Of a stretch of DNA of 64,000 nucleotides, positions 1 to 11,087 are shown one piece after another. The stretch covers positions 1-64,000 of the forward strand of contig JAJJXM010000055.1 of assembly GCA_024516155.1 (NCBI GenBank), given 5' to 3'. Position numbers and translations under genes: made by a program. A model generated the notes under the pieces. That model worked only from the letters and a program-made list of their open reading frames with translations, was not told the DNA's origin and did no database searches. The DNA comes from Pyronema omphalodes. Taxonomy: Eukaryota > Ascomycota > Pezizomycetes > Pezizales > Pyronemataceae. How positions within the stretch are numbered: position 1 is the first letter of the stretch; each line of letters opens with the position of its first letter.

Positions 1-1065
1 CAGACGACGCTGATGCAGAACAGAAGACGACGGCGAAGGAACACCTCCTTATACTTGAGGATGTGTTCCACCAAGCACGGCTACCAGAGGGCTTGCAAGA
101 GAAGGGAATTCTCAGGGCAATGCAAGGCAGACGAATAGGATCATCCGAGGTCTGAGTTGGGCGGATGGTCGGCCAAGGAATAAGGCAGAGTCTAGTCAGC
201 CAACAGGAGTGGAGCTCAGGAAAAGGGTCAGGAATGCATTGGCATGAGACGACGTCCTGCAGCAAGGAACACCACTCAGGGAAACTGTTGGGCGAAACTG
301 ATATGACGCAACCTTAGGCCAATGACTACCAACTGCAAGATAAGACGGCGTTTGCGTACACACCAGGGTGTGGCTGCGCGCAAGTGCACGCAGGTGGGGC
401 AAATGACAGCACACAGGAATGTGACGGGGCAGTGCGCTCCGGTAGGGCATGGTATGCCTTATGATGTCAGATTCCTTCACTCGCAATCGAGATTCTCTAG
501 GGAGATCTATGATCAAGACGACTCATAAGATATATAACTCACATGTCATTATCAGAGGAGTCATTGCATTATGCGCTCAAGTGGAGTAACCCTCCAGTAG
601 GCGCTTAACCCCAATACCTGATTGGAAGGTGTGGTAGCACGGCAAGGAATGTCAAGGATTAATCTGACACTAGGTCATCATGCAAGTGAGCAATTAATAT
701 AATTGCGCGTGCAGCATGATGCGAGCCATCAGCAGATTTGTCAAAGAATTGACTCACGTCTTATCTCCTAAGCTTAGTTTGGAAGTTGGTTCCCTTGGGA
801 AGTCTGGGCGAACTTGTAGACGAAAGTCTATAAAAGACCCCAAGTCTTCCCACCGTCTCCTCCAGCATGAGCAACTTGATCTCTTGTTACGACATATCCT
901 ATCTACACCAAATACCTCGAGAGAGACCCGTAAGTTTATTCGGCCTGTGATCGATTAGTTTACTTCCTAGCTTCTTGGGAACTCTATTAGTTGAATATCT
1001 TTCAAGTGAAGCACGAACTAATCCGAAAAGCCTCTCTATTGAAAGCCTCAATAGCTAGGTTCACA
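1..1065 (+). mobile_element. LTR of gypsy family G, 5' part outside window
   Basis: This stretch aligns colinearly with the LTRs at 5894-7303 (+) and 49056-50441 (-), starting about 290 bp inside them and ending in the same GGTTCACA. A TATA-like AGTCTATAAAAGACC lies at 827-841. What follows (1066 onward) is integrase-side coding sequence of element E on the opposite strand, not a primer-binding site. It is therefore a solo LTR or the 3' LTR of a + strand element lying to the left. It truncates the E polyprotein. Confidence 0.85.
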
Positions 1066-2881
1066 GGTTATTCCTCCCAGAAGTTTGCGGATTACCTCCT
1101 GAATTTCTGTATCGGTCTTCGTCTTCTTCAGAATTTTGGTAATGAGGGAGATATCCGGGGTGAGTCTTATCAATTGTATCCCGTTCACGTAAAAAACTTC
1201 CTGGGGAAGGAGGACTCGGCTTCGATTTTGCCGGTGCTTCATCTCCCCTTCCCAGACAGAGTCTCCTGACTCTCGTGACAATATGTCGGGTTTACCTGCC
1301 AACTTCCCTGGTCAATAAGTGATGGTGAAGTCAAAGTTAGCCAGTTGTTCCGCCCATCGGGCCTGTCGGAGGTTGAGGTCCCTCTTGTTTACCACTACTC
1401 CAGGTTTTTATGGTCTGACAGTATCCGGATACTGTGTTTTGTCGATTTGCAGTATGTAGACCATTTGTCTAACGCTTCCGCTGTTGCCAGGAGCTCTTTA
1501 TTGTGTATGTCATAATTGAGCTCCGCTTCTTTTAATTTTCGTGAAAAATGGGCAAGGGGGTGCAGTACGTTGGAGTCGTTAGGTTGTGAGCAGACCGCCC
1601 CGATGGCATAGTCTGAGGCGTCTGTTTCCAGGGTGAGTGGCCGATCCGGGTCGAAATGTTGCAGGATCAGTTGGCATATCATTGCCGTCTTGAGTTGCTC
1701 GAAAGCTCGCTGTGTTTCGTCGTTCCATTCCCAGGGAACCTGTTTTTTCGTTGATCGTGTCAATGGCGTGGTGATCTTGCTGAAATCCCGGATGAATCGA
1801 CGGTAGAAATTGGCGAACCCCAGGAAACTTTGTATTCGCTTCACATTTACTGGTTCCTTCCATTCTTTAACCGCCCTAATTTTCTCGGGGTCCATTTGCA
1901 ACCCCGTAGGAGATATGATGTATCCCAGGTATTCCGTCTTGTTCGTGTGGAATTCACATTTTGATGGCTTCAGGGTGAGTCCTACGTCCCTTAACCTTTG
2001 CAGGACCATGCGGACGTGTTTCCGATTCTCCTCCATATTATTTGAGTAAATCAATATGTCGTCGAGATAGGCGATGCAAAAGATGTCGAGGTAATCACTT
2101 AAGACTTCATTCATCCATCATTCAAACAATGCCGGAGGATTTGTTAAGCCAAACGGCATTACCAAATATTCCTATAGACCATACTTGGTACGGAACGCAG
2201 TCTTCCATTCATCCCCTGTGGCTATTCGGAGGTTATGGTATGCATCTCGCACATCCAACTTGGTGTAGATCTTGGCGTTGGAAAGTCTATCCAGCGCTCC
2301 CCCTATCAGCGGGAGTGGGGTGCGATCCTTGATTGTGATTTTGTTGAGTTGTCGGTAGTCGATGCATAACCACAGGGTACCATCCTTTTTCTTGACGAAA
2401 TGGATTGGGGCTCCCGCTGGAGACATCGACCGTCGGACACAACCCCTCCTCTCGTTCTCTTCCAGGTAATCCCTCAATACTGGCAGGCGTTCCTCATCGA
2501 GGCTCGCAGGGGTTCGAACGGCGGAATCTTTCCTTCCATCAAGGGGATCTGGTGATCATGATGTCGGTGCGGAGGTAACCCTACCGCCTGTTTTTCCCTG
2601 AATATGGTGAGGTAATCTGTATATTCGGCTGGTATTATTCCTTCCAGGGGATCATGTTTGTTCTTCAACGTTTGGGTTATTGTACCCGCGAGTTCCAATT
2701 TTTCGGAAGTGGCAATTGATTTGGCGGGAGCAGGTTCCCAGTTCCCAAGTTCTTCCTGGCTGGCTGGCGCTTGCGGGGGTTGCCGCGAAGCGCACAGCGG
2801 CGAGCCGGGATCGTCCTCGCTGGATTCCGCGCGCCTAGATCCCTGTACGCTTTCTATATCCTCGTCCTCTGACTCTTCCAC
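1066..2881 (-). pseudogene. Element E pol: reverse transcriptase, RNase H, start of integrase region
   Basis: Reverse transcriptase and RNase H of element E. Three reading pieces can be joined by homology. 2474-2881 gives the linker and the start of RT, with [12 protein letters not shown]. 2172-2477 gives RT fingers and palm, with [25 protein letters not shown] and [12 protein letters not shown]. 1395-2114 gives the YLDD catalytic box (AYLDDILIYS), [13 protein letters not shown] and an RNase H with LTLETDASDYAIGAV and NYDIHNKELLA. The last piece, 1066-1302, resembles the GKPDxLSR junction before integrase and is cut by the LTR at 1065. The catalytic YLDD is kept, but stops and frameshifts separate the pieces, so no enzyme is expected. 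Confidence 0.85.
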
Positions 2882-3504
2882 TTCTTTCCTTCTTCATCCT
2901 CTCCCATACTTCCTCCCCAACTTTCTTGGATGCAAAGCTCATCTTCCTCATCCGTCTGGAGCATCTCTTCCGGCCCTTCCATACCATAGGCCTGCTCCGC
3001 TTCTCTCGATTACATTCTTTTTCCGCTCCTCGTTCCGGCACGGTCGTAGCATGGGGTGAGGTAGGAAGGCACTTCTTTCCGCATCTTTCGGAATTGAAGA
3101 CAATCTTTCCTTCCTTCCAGTCGATGCTGGGATTGTGTTTCCGCAACCAAGGCAGTCCCAGGATGATGGGTGCATTGCCAATGGTAATACAGTGGAGCCT
3201 AATTTCTTCCTTATGGTCGTTGATCACCATGGTCACCATGGCATCGTGTGTTACTGGGTCCCCATCCAATTCCCATTTGTCTACAGCGAGGCTTTCGTGG
3301 GGTTAATTTTTTCGCGCAGGGCGATCCCTGCAGTTTCACGTATTTTCGATCTATAAACTTCTCCGTGGCCACGCAGCCAATCAAGGCCGTTGTGTGGTAT
3401 TCTTTCTTATTTCGTCCGATTATCTTTACTCGCAGGATAATCTTTTCGTTTCCTCCGTATCGTCCTACACTCGAGATTCTATCCGCCGGTCCTGCCGTGG
3501 TCAA
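2835..3504 (-). pseudogene. Element E aspartic protease, active site lost
   Basis: Two overlapping frames (3211-3504 and 2835-3269) together cover a retropepsin-like domain. The first carries the expected active-site region, but it reads ALIGCVATEKF where the family has ALIDxGAT, so both the catalytic Asp and the following Gly are replaced. The second carries ILGLPWLRKHNPSIDW, the typical C-terminal block of gypsy proteases. The frame change between the pieces and the missing Asp both point to an inactive product. A very charged linker (EKECNREKRSR region) leads on toward RT. Confidence 0.75.
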
Positions 3505-4604
3505 ACAGGTGGGCGACAGTTGCCCCAGGAATCCACCCTTTTCTTATATTCCTGGGGACTTTCCTTTCCCGACGTCTCCCCAAGTCCTTGTTCTACCAAT
3601 GTAGTTTCCGCCGCTCGGTATAATTTCTTACTCGGGCACTTCCCAGCGTAGTGTCCCAGCTTCCCACAGTTAAAACATTGGTTATTTCGCTTCCGCCTAT
3701 CCTCCTCCATCCTATCCCTTGGTTTGTGTCGACGAGTGGAATATTATTCCATCGGTTCGGGGTCGGAGAGTCGGGCGTCGTGTCCCTGCCCCTTGAGGTG
3801 GGGGTGGTGATAGAATTGAGGTTCATATCGGGTCCTCAGGGTTCAGAAATTGAATAGTCGGTTGTCTAACGCTATAGCCTCGTTGGTGAATTCTGTGAGG
3901 TCCGTTGGTCGTTGATTGAAGAGTGCTAACTGTCATTGGACGTCTGTGTTTAGTCTGTCACTGAATTGATCTAAGCAGGTTTCGTCATTATATCTCAGGT
4001 CGGATTTGATTCTCTGAAATTCGGCCCAGTATGCAGCGGCGGATCGCGCGCCCTGCCTGATCATCTTGAACCTTCTTCTTGCTACTTCTTTAGAGTCGGC
4101 TTCCCCGAAAGCCCTACTGACAGCGGTCTTGAAGGCCTCCCAGGTTGTGTATACGCTTTTCCCCTCCTTGATGGACGGCTTGATCCATGCCTAAGCCTTA
4201 CCTCTGCATCGGGAGCTCACATAGTTGACCTTTTTTTGTTCGGTGTCGAACCTATTCCCTTCACAATTGAACTTCAGTTCGCATTGTGTCAAGAACGCCC
4301 TCAGCTTGGTTCTTTCGCCATAGTACAACTCCGGGTCTTCCACATTGACATTACTGTTTGTCGTGGGGCGATGGAGTTGGATGAGGATCTGGTTCAACTG
4401 CTCCTGGGTGATTGTGACCGGAGTGACAAGTCCTAGTCCTGCCGGGGTCACCTTTTCCGCAGGGTCGTCGGTGGAGGTATGGGGTAGTCCAGGGGATTCG
4501 GGGGTCTGCGGTCTGGATGGTCGTTCGGGGGTCACTGGGCTTGCCGATCCGGTCGGTTCTTGTTCGATATGTTCTCCGAGCGCTTTTAGCTGGAAGGACG
4601 CCAC
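3501..4604 (-). pseudogene. Element E gag (capsid and zinc knuckle)
   Basis: The gag start (MASFQLKALGEHIEQEP) reads from 4604. It has a Pro/Ser/Thr-rich N-terminus and a capsid-like stretch (YYGERTKLRAFLTQCELKF), then meets an in-frame TAG after RCRGKA near 4191. Past the stop, the same frame continues with AFGEADSKEVARRRFKMIRQG and later QCFNCGKLGHYAGKC, a CX2CX4HX4C zinc knuckle (3501-3710). The stop is compatible with CAG to TAG. The role would be packaging of element RNA. The start recurs at 29462, in the second copy of the nest. Confidence 0.8.
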
Positions 4605-5093
4605 TGTGTGCGTCTACTTATGGGTGTTTTCGGTTTTTCGTGCCGCGTTAGGTGTCGTACACAGGACGCAATCAGATATCAGAATCCGTATCCACAGGTT
4701 ACTGTCGACAGGCAGCGCGGGGTTTCGGCGAAGGGCGGGGCGGCGGCGGCTTGGGGAAGGCTTGGAGATTGGGAATGGGCGAGGGTTTGCTGGGAAATCA
4801 CAGGTGAGTTTAGAAGAGATGGGAATGTCACAAGGGAACTTTTGTAGATAGGATTATAGTAAATAGAAACTTGATTGCATGAAGAAAATAAACTACGTAC
4901 AAATTTCCTCCTCTTATACTTGTTCCTTTATGACCCGTGACTCAGCATTCTCCGCCTGCGGAGAATGCTCCAATGCTAACCGCCGTGATAACTAAATACA
5001 TGACCAACATCCCCCACCACTGCCAACCGCCGTAATTCCAAATAATAGAACAAGGGAACAATACATACCAAAAGATAACTACCCTGCTAACCG

Positions 5094-5790
5094 CTGTAAT
5101 TCCAAATAATAAAGAAACAGTAGATACCAAAAAGATAACTTGCTAACCGCCGAAAGTCCAAATACTAAAGAAACAATACATACCAGAATGATAACTACCT
5201 TGCTAACCGCCGTAATTCCAAATACATAATAAATAAGTGAAAGATTCCAACATTTGCCTAACCGCCGTGATAGCTAAAATAATCTCAAATGATAAATAAT
5301 TCCTAACATATGAAAATCCCCGGCGAGGGGCCCAAATAATAAAGAAACAGTAGATACCAAAAAGATAACTTGCTAACCGCCGTAAGTCCAAATACTAAAG
5401 AAACAATACATACCAAAATGATAACTACCTTGCTAACCGCCGTAATTCCAAATACATAATAAATAAGTGAAAGATTCCAACATTTGCCTAACCGCCGTGA
5501 TAGCTAAAATAATCTCAAATCATAAATAATTCCTAACATATGAAAATCCCCGGCGAGGGGCCCAAATAATAAAGAAACAGTAGATACCAAAAAGATAACT
5601 TGCTAACCGCCGTAAGTCCAAATACCAAAGAAACAATACATACCAAAATGATAACTACCTTGCTAACCGCCGTAATTCCAAATACATAATAAATAAGTGA
5701 AAGATTCCAACATTTGCCTAACCGCCGTGATAGCTAAAATAATCTCAAATCATAAATAATTCCTAACATATGGAAATCCCCGGCAAGGGG
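5094..5790. repeat. Tandem repeats of about 236 bp inside the E LTR
   Basis: Nearly three head-to-tail units, each starting near AAAGAAACAGTAGATACC and ending with CCCCGGCGAGGGGCCC. Each unit is itself made of shorter parts with a shared core TAACCGCCGTAA(T/G)TCCAAATA. The paralogous LTR at 29684-31358 has about one unit fewer once its inserted element is removed (about 868 against 1098 bp), so unit number varies. Confidence 0.85.
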
Positions 5791-5893
5791 CCCAGCCCCT
5801 TGCCCTAACCCTATCCCTATCACTTCATCATTGCGTAGCAGGTTGCTAGGGTGATGGTACCCGCCCATAGCCCTGCGGTGGTGACGGCGGAGG

Positions 5894-7303
5894 TGTCACA
5901 CCCTATAATGTGTGAAGATAGAATTGGTATCATATATAACGCTATGGAGAATATGGCAAACTCGACAGGAGAATGAATAATTGAGTTAGTATCCCGGGCC
6001 GGAACCCCCAGAGGAGCTCCGGCTAGCCACGTCACGTGACTCGTGACTTTCCGATAGGACCTCACGAGGATCCCGGCCCGAGGCGTCGAAACTATTATTC
6101 ACTGTCAGTTTGGGAGGACTCAGGACGGAGAAGGGGAAAGGAACACTTACCTCAAGGGTGTCGACTTACCCTTGAGACAACTACGAACGACGCTGATGGA
6201 GAACGAGGAAGACGACGAAAGGTGACCTCCTTATACCTGAGGAGTGTTCGGCAATACACGGCTACGATAGGGGCTGCATAGGAACAGGAGATTCCAAGAG
6301 GATGCAGATGCGGCGCAAGGATATCATCCGGTGTTACTAGTTGGGTGAACAGTGGGGCGAGAGATAAGGCAGAGTCTAGTCAGCAAACAGGAGTGGAATG
6401 CAGGACAAGGGTCAACAGTGCATTAGCATGAGACAACGTCCAGCAGGGAACCCCACTCAGGAAACCTGTTTGATGAAACTGATATGACGCGTCCTTGGGC
6501 CTAGAGCTGCCAACTTGGAAACAATACGGCGTTTGCATCCACACCAGGGTGTGGCTGCGCGCAAGTGCGCGCAGGTGGGGCACATATGACATCACACAGG
6601 AATGTGACGGGGCAGTGCGCTCCGGTAGGGCATGGTATGCCTTATGATGTCAGTGACCTCTACTTGCAATCGAGATTCTCTAGGGAGATCTATGATGGCG
6701 CGACTCATACGATAAAATGACTCATGCGTCATTATCACAGGAGTTCATGCATGATGCAGTCAGACGGAGTTGCCCTCCGGTGTGACTCATAACCCCAGCA
6801 TCTCATTGGAAGGTGTGGTAGTACGGTGAGCTATTTCAGGGATTAATCTGACCAGGGCGAGCATTATGCAAGTAAGCAATTAATGTAATTGCGCGCTTAG
6901 TATGATGCAAGCCTCAGCAGATGCGTCACAGCCTTGACCCATGTTCTATCTCCTAAGCCCAGTTTGGCAGTTGGTTCCCCAAGGAAGGCTGGGCGAACTT
7001 GTAGACGAAAGTATATAAAAGACCCTATGTCTTCCCTCTGTCTCCTTCATCATCATCCATTGATCCTTTACGCGACGATACCACATCTACACCAACAATT
7101 ACCTCCGAAGACGACCCTTAAGTTTATTCGGCCTGTGATCGATTGATTTACTTCCTAGCTTTATCTTTGGAATACCTCTATTAGTTCTTGAGAACGAAGT
7201 GTCTGTTTGTCTTGAGAACGAAGTGTTTGTCTACCCTAGAACGAAGCACTTGGAAGGACGATCGAAAAGCCTCTGCATAGTCAGGACTGTGCCCAGGTTC
7301 ACA
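5894..7303 (+). mobile_element. Solo LTR of gypsy family G
   Basis: Begins TGTCACACCC and ends GGTTCACA, 1410 bp, with GGAGG (5889-5893) and GGCGG (7304-7308) as a 5-bp target duplication carrying one mismatch. The uninterrupted paralogue at 31320-31333 reads GGCGGAGGCCAGGAGC, which is the expected empty site. A TATA-like AGTATATAAAAGACC lies near 7010. The internal region was presumably lost by LTR-LTR recombination. A CACGTCACGTGAC motif sits near 6029. Confidence 0.9.
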
Positions 7304-7338
7304 GGCGGCCAGGAGCATATCAGGGGAGCGTTGTGACA

Positions 7339-8419
7339 GTGGGACTCCATCTCTATGGACTTCATCACCGGGTTACCAGAAGTCGGAGGGGACAAGGCAT
7401 TGTGGGTAATTGTTGACTGTTTAACAAAGATGGCACACTTCGGGGCCTGCAAAGAGACCATGACCCCCCAAGACCTAGCGGAAGGGTTCGTCCAACACGC
7501 CGTGTGCCCCCACGGCCTTCCAGGCAGCATTGTGTCGGATCGAGGGTCACTATTCACATCGAAATTTTGGAAACAGATTATGGAAACTATGGGCACCACT
7601 CGAAGCCTCAGTACGTCCTTCCACCCAGAAACTGATGGACAAACAGAGAGAACAAACGCTACCCTCGAGCAATACCTCCGAGCCTATTGCAACTACCAAC
7701 AAGACAACTGGATGACCCTCCTGCCCATCGCGGAATTCTGTTACAATAACACCAAATCAGAAAAATTGGGCCTGACGCCCTTCTTCGCTAATTACGGATA
7801 CCACCCCCGATTCCAACCAGACCTTAGTTCCACAAGAGAGCCCACGCCCGAAGCTCTCACGTACATCAGCACGTTGGAAAATTTACACCAACAACTACAA
7901 GCAGATATACAATGGGCGCAGTCAGAACAGGCGGAACAAGCTAACAAAAAAAGGAAACCAGACCCTCTCCTAACCGTAGGATATAATGTCTGGTTGAAAA
8001 GAAAATACATAAAGGGAAATCTCCCGTCAAGCAAGCTAGATCATAAGCTTCTTGGCCCTTACTCAATCGTGGAGAAAATAGGAACCAAAGCCTATAAGTT
8101 AGCCCTTCCCCCCGGCATAAAACTCCACCCGGTTTTTCACTTATCTCTACCTCAACCGGCGACAACGAAATACCTGCCTATCCCCAGTCACGTCAAACCC
8201 CCCCCACCGGCTATCATTGTCGACGGACAATAGGAGTGGGAGGTAGAAGAAACCGTAGACTCTCGACGATCCCGAAACCGTCTCCAATACCTGGTCAAGT
8301 GGAAAGGATTCCACGACGAAGACAAAGCCTGGTACCCCGCCACCAATTTCGATAACGCCCCGGAAGTAATGGCGGAATTCCATTGAAAATACCCCGGGAA
8401 ACCTTCCCCTTAAAATTAA
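7339..8419 (+). pseudogene. Element C integrase C-terminal part with chromodomain (copy A)
   Basis: Integrase core of a + strand chromovirus, entered at WDSISMDFITGLPEVGG because element E is inserted just before it. Seen: the first catalytic Asp in SMDFITGLP, VSDRGSLFTSKFW for the second Asp, and QTERTNATLEQYLRAY with the catalytic Glu. A GPYSIVEKIG region and HPVFHLSLPQ follow. After a TAG at 8231 the frame continues into a chromodomain (WEVEETVDSRRSRNRLQY...KWKGF). Two further stops lie near 8384 and 8410. Chromodomains of this class usually steer integration to marked chromatin. Truncated and broken, so not functional. Confidence 0.88.
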
Positions 8420-8422
8420 GAA

Positions 8423-8782
8423 ATGTGTTACTACTCCCGGGAAGATACCCCGGAAGAGACGTCGGGCCCGAACCACGATCTCGCTCCCTCGTTACCTTTC
8501 CTCAATTTACCCCACGAAAATATCCACTGGACGTTCTGTCAGGAACGTCATTGCACCCACCACCAACAAGAAAAACAACAGAAAACTTCCTTCAAACCCT
8601 CCGGAGAAAACGGATACCCCACCGACCACTGCTACTGCGGCGAAACCCATTCCCCCGAACTCGATGAAATTGTCCAAGTACAACGCCTCAACCCTCGAAA
8701 AGCCTGCCGACGTTGGCAACAAGGCCGCCGTATCTGCCACGGCTGGGGATTCCTGGTCAATCCGACCAACCACGCCGAATGA
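8423..8782 (+). CDS. Extra Cys/His-rich ORF downstream of pol in element C (copy A)
   Basis: A 119-codon ORF begins 3 nt after the TAA matching the pol terminus, in the same frame (TAA GAA ATG). It is kept at the same place in the second copy (32443-32802). Cys and His residues cluster as FCQERHCTHH, DHCYC, KACRRW and ICHGWGF...NPTNH, suggesting metal binding. Copy A has Trp where copy B has the second Cys of the last CXXC. It lies between the chromodomain and the polypurine tract, where some elements carry env-like or accessory genes. No membrane segment is visible. I do not recognise a family. Function unknown. Confidence 0.55.
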   Translation: MCYYSREDTPEETSGPNHDLAPSLPFLNLPHENIHWTFCQERHCTHHQQEKQQKTSFKPSGENGYPTDHCYCGETHSPELDEIVQVQRLNPRKACRRWQQGRRICHGWGFLVNPTNHAE

Positions 8783-9011
8783 TGCCTCGTCTCCAACCGA
8801 ACCACCTCTACTCTGACCCAAAGCCCACCCACGAACCCCAACCAAACTCCGGAGTTCCCTCCGAACGAACCCCGCTTCCAACGCTCCCCCCAACAACAAT
8901 CTGACCCGATACCCCGATCGAAACGGCCACTCTAAAAATCCCACGAAACCCTTATGAGATCACCACACCCGAGAAGCCTCGTCGGAGCCTCGGGCCTGGA
9001 GAGGGGGCTAT

Positions 9012-9474
9012 TGTCAAGAATCAACTTTGACATGCTCTTAGGAGCCGTCATTACGGTTGGTACCCTTTGACCATTAGGAATAACCGTGCCTGTGGGGTAT
9101 CTATTTACCACGGAGAGGAAATACTAAAAATCACCATTGTTGGGGATTTCGAGGTTAGGGTTGAAACTCCCGTCTCAGGAAGGAATTAGCGAGAAAAGGG
9201 AATAAGCGAATGAATGGTTTAAGCGAGGAATTCGGGAGGGAATAAGGTAACGGGGAATTAAACGGAATACCGAGAAAAGCGAGCTATGTCAACTCCACTG
9301 TTCAAATTATGAAACCCCGCATGACCATGGGGTTCACGATAAGAACGTAGCGAGCTCGGTAAAATGGATCGGCAGAAAGAGTGGGGGAAGGATAGGCGAA
9401 AGGGGGTAGACGAAGAGAGGGATTCGAATATGGGATATCGGGGCAAGCGAGGCTCGCTTAGCCTGTGAATGGAC
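9012..9474 (+). mobile_element. Truncated 3' LTR of element C (copy A)
   Basis: Starts TGTCAAGAATC directly after a polypurine tract (GGAGAGGGGGCTAT, 8998-9011). It matches the first 463 bp of the complete LTR at 33032-34071, then stops abruptly at GAATGGACTC and gives way to P450 sequence. The 3' half is missing. This marks either a rearrangement breakpoint or an insertion that removed the 5' end of the P450 gene. Confidence 0.8.
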
Positions 9475-9512
9475 TCAGGGTAAGCCTATTCTTATTTTTA
9501 TGTCCATCTCAG

Positions 9513-11087
9513 ATTCACTTACCTTCCGTCGGTATTGAGCCGGGAATCTTCGGTCCTTGGAAGGCCGCTATTAAATTCGTCCATAACCCGGATTTCTTGA
9601 TCAAAGAAGGCTACTACAAGGTATCTTACCATTTCATGGTACCCCAACACTTATGCTGACAGCTATCACAGTATGGAAAGAAGGGCCAGGCCTTCAAAAT
9701 CTCAACGCCAGCTCGTTACATGGTGCTCTTCTCCGACCCAAAGATGATTAAAGAGCTTGCACAAATAGACGAAAGCATCATGAGCTTCGCCAAAGCGGGA
9801 CAAGAGCGTATCGCCTCCGAGTACACCCTCTCCCGGTACCTTAACGACCATCCTTATCACATCGAAATTATCCTCAAAAACCTGACCAACCGACTCAGCA
9901 GCATTCTACCCGAAGTTTTTGACGAGCTTATAAAATCCTTTGAAGATAGCACCAATATTACCTCCGCCTGGACCCCTGTCGATAACTTCTCTGTAATGTT
10001 GAAATGCATTTCCCGGACCACTAACCGTCTCTTTGTTGGGTTACCGCTGTGCAGAAATGAAGATTACCTAAACCACTGTATTGAGTTCGCAACGGCTGCT
10101 TCAAGAGGTGGTGCAACCATCGACATGTTCCCCTTCTTCATGAAACCCTTCGTTGCAAAGTTCTTCGCAAACACAGACAAAGCTCTAGCAAAAGTCATTG
10201 CATATGTTGGTCCGCTTTTCGCCGAGCGCCAGAAGAAAATGAAGGAACTCGGAGACGCATGGACGGATCGCCCTAATGACGCGGTTCAATGGATCTTAGA
10301 AGCTGCACCACCGGGGACAAGCCTCAAAAATATGTGTCTCCGTATCCTCTTCTTGAACTTTGCAGCCATTCACACAACCTCCTTCTCTGTCTCACAGGTG
10401 CTTTATGATCTTGCCGCACATCCGGAGTATCAAGAGCCCTTACTCCAAGAGGTTGAAGCTGTAGTAACTAAATTTGGTGGGTGGTCAAAGCAAGCATTAA
10501 CGGCGATGAAGAAACTTGATTCCGTTCTCCGTGAGAGTCAGCGTACTGCCGGTGTAACTACCTTAACTGGAATGAGGAAGGCGATGAGGGATTATACCTT
10601 CAGTGATGGAACTCGAGTCCCGAAGGGTACATGGGTGTTGGCTCCTACGTTGGCGATCCAGGGAGATAAAGATATCTATGAGGATGGACTCAAATGGGAA
10701 GGTTTTAGGTTTTCGAAGATGAGGGAGCAACCGGGACAGGAGGCAAAACTGCAGATGGTGTCGGGAAGTACAGAGTATCTGGCTTTTGGCACAGGAAAAC
10801 ATGCGTGGTAAGTTACGCCTATTTGGGTTCACTCTCGGCATGAAGATTCCTATTGCAATGACTAATAATAAAATGATAGCCCGGGAAGGTTTTTTGCAGC
10901 CAACGAATTAAAGGTACTGGTGGCTTATATTATCATCAACTACGAGTTCAAATTCAAGGATGGGAAGAGACCAGAGAATAAGTATTATGCATACTCATGT
11001 GTACCAGATTTGAAGGCGGAGATGATGTACCGTCAGAGGGCGGACAGGCATGGGAGTTTTGCGAATCACTGTTTGCCAAGGGATTAA
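9513..11087 (+). pseudogene. Cytochrome P450, ent-kaurene-oxidase-like, missing its N-terminal exon(s)
   Basis: Microsomal-type fungal P450 monooxygenase. Three exons can be read: 9513-9620, 9672-10807 and 10880-11087, with introns of 51 bp (GTATCT..ACAG) and 72 bp (GTAAGT..ATAG, branch-like GACTAATAA). Motifs in order: HLPSVGIEPGIF near the present N-terminus, I-helix FAAIHTTS, K-helix ExxR as LRESQR, EGFRF, and the haem loop FGTGKHACPGRFF, whose Cys codon is split by the second intron. That gives 483 residues, lacking only the membrane anchor of roughly 40-50 residues. The left edge abuts a truncated LTR at 9474, so the start and promoter seem lost. The remainder has no stop. Substrate unknown; relatives act in diterpene or other secondary metabolism. 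Confidence 0.85.

Larger units (their letters stand above)
1066..4825 (-). mobile_element. Element E: internal region of a Ty3/gypsy retrotransposon
   Basis: On the - strand the order is gag with zinc knuckle, protease, reverse transcriptase, RNase H, then the start of the integrase linker, which is the Ty3/gypsy order. The 5' LTR lies to the right (4826-7338). The left end is cut by a family G LTR at 1065. Frames are broken several times, so this copy is dead. Its gag start and 5' LTR recur at 29355-31358. Confidence 0.85.
4826..7338 (-). mobile_element. 5' LTR of element E (copy A), split by a solo LTR
   Basis: On the + strand the region opens TGTCACAAGG and closes GCGTTGTGACA, an inverted TGTCACAA/TTGTGACA pair, with E gag to the left. 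Without the nested family G LTR and its target duplication (5894-7308) it is about 1.10 kb. To the right lies the + strand integrase of element C, entered at the codons for WDSISMDF. So this is the E/C insertion junction. The copy at 29684-31358 has the same junction. The LTR holds long tandem repeats built on a TAACCGCCGTAA motif and a short CCCTAACCCTATCCC tract. Confidence 0.75.

Noticed and set aside
2500..2520. GGTTCGAACG as a tRNA T-arm
   Set aside because: Falls inside element E pol coding sequence, with no matching acceptor stem or D-arm nearby.
5094..5790. Regular repeats as a CRISPR array
   Set aside because: Long tandem units inside a retrotransposon LTR of a eukaryote, without unique spacers.
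8507..8944. 145-codon frame on the - strand (and its twin at 32527-32964)
   Set aside because: Antisense to the Cys/His ORF and its 3' region; Gly/Val/Leu-rich composition typical of a shadow frame.
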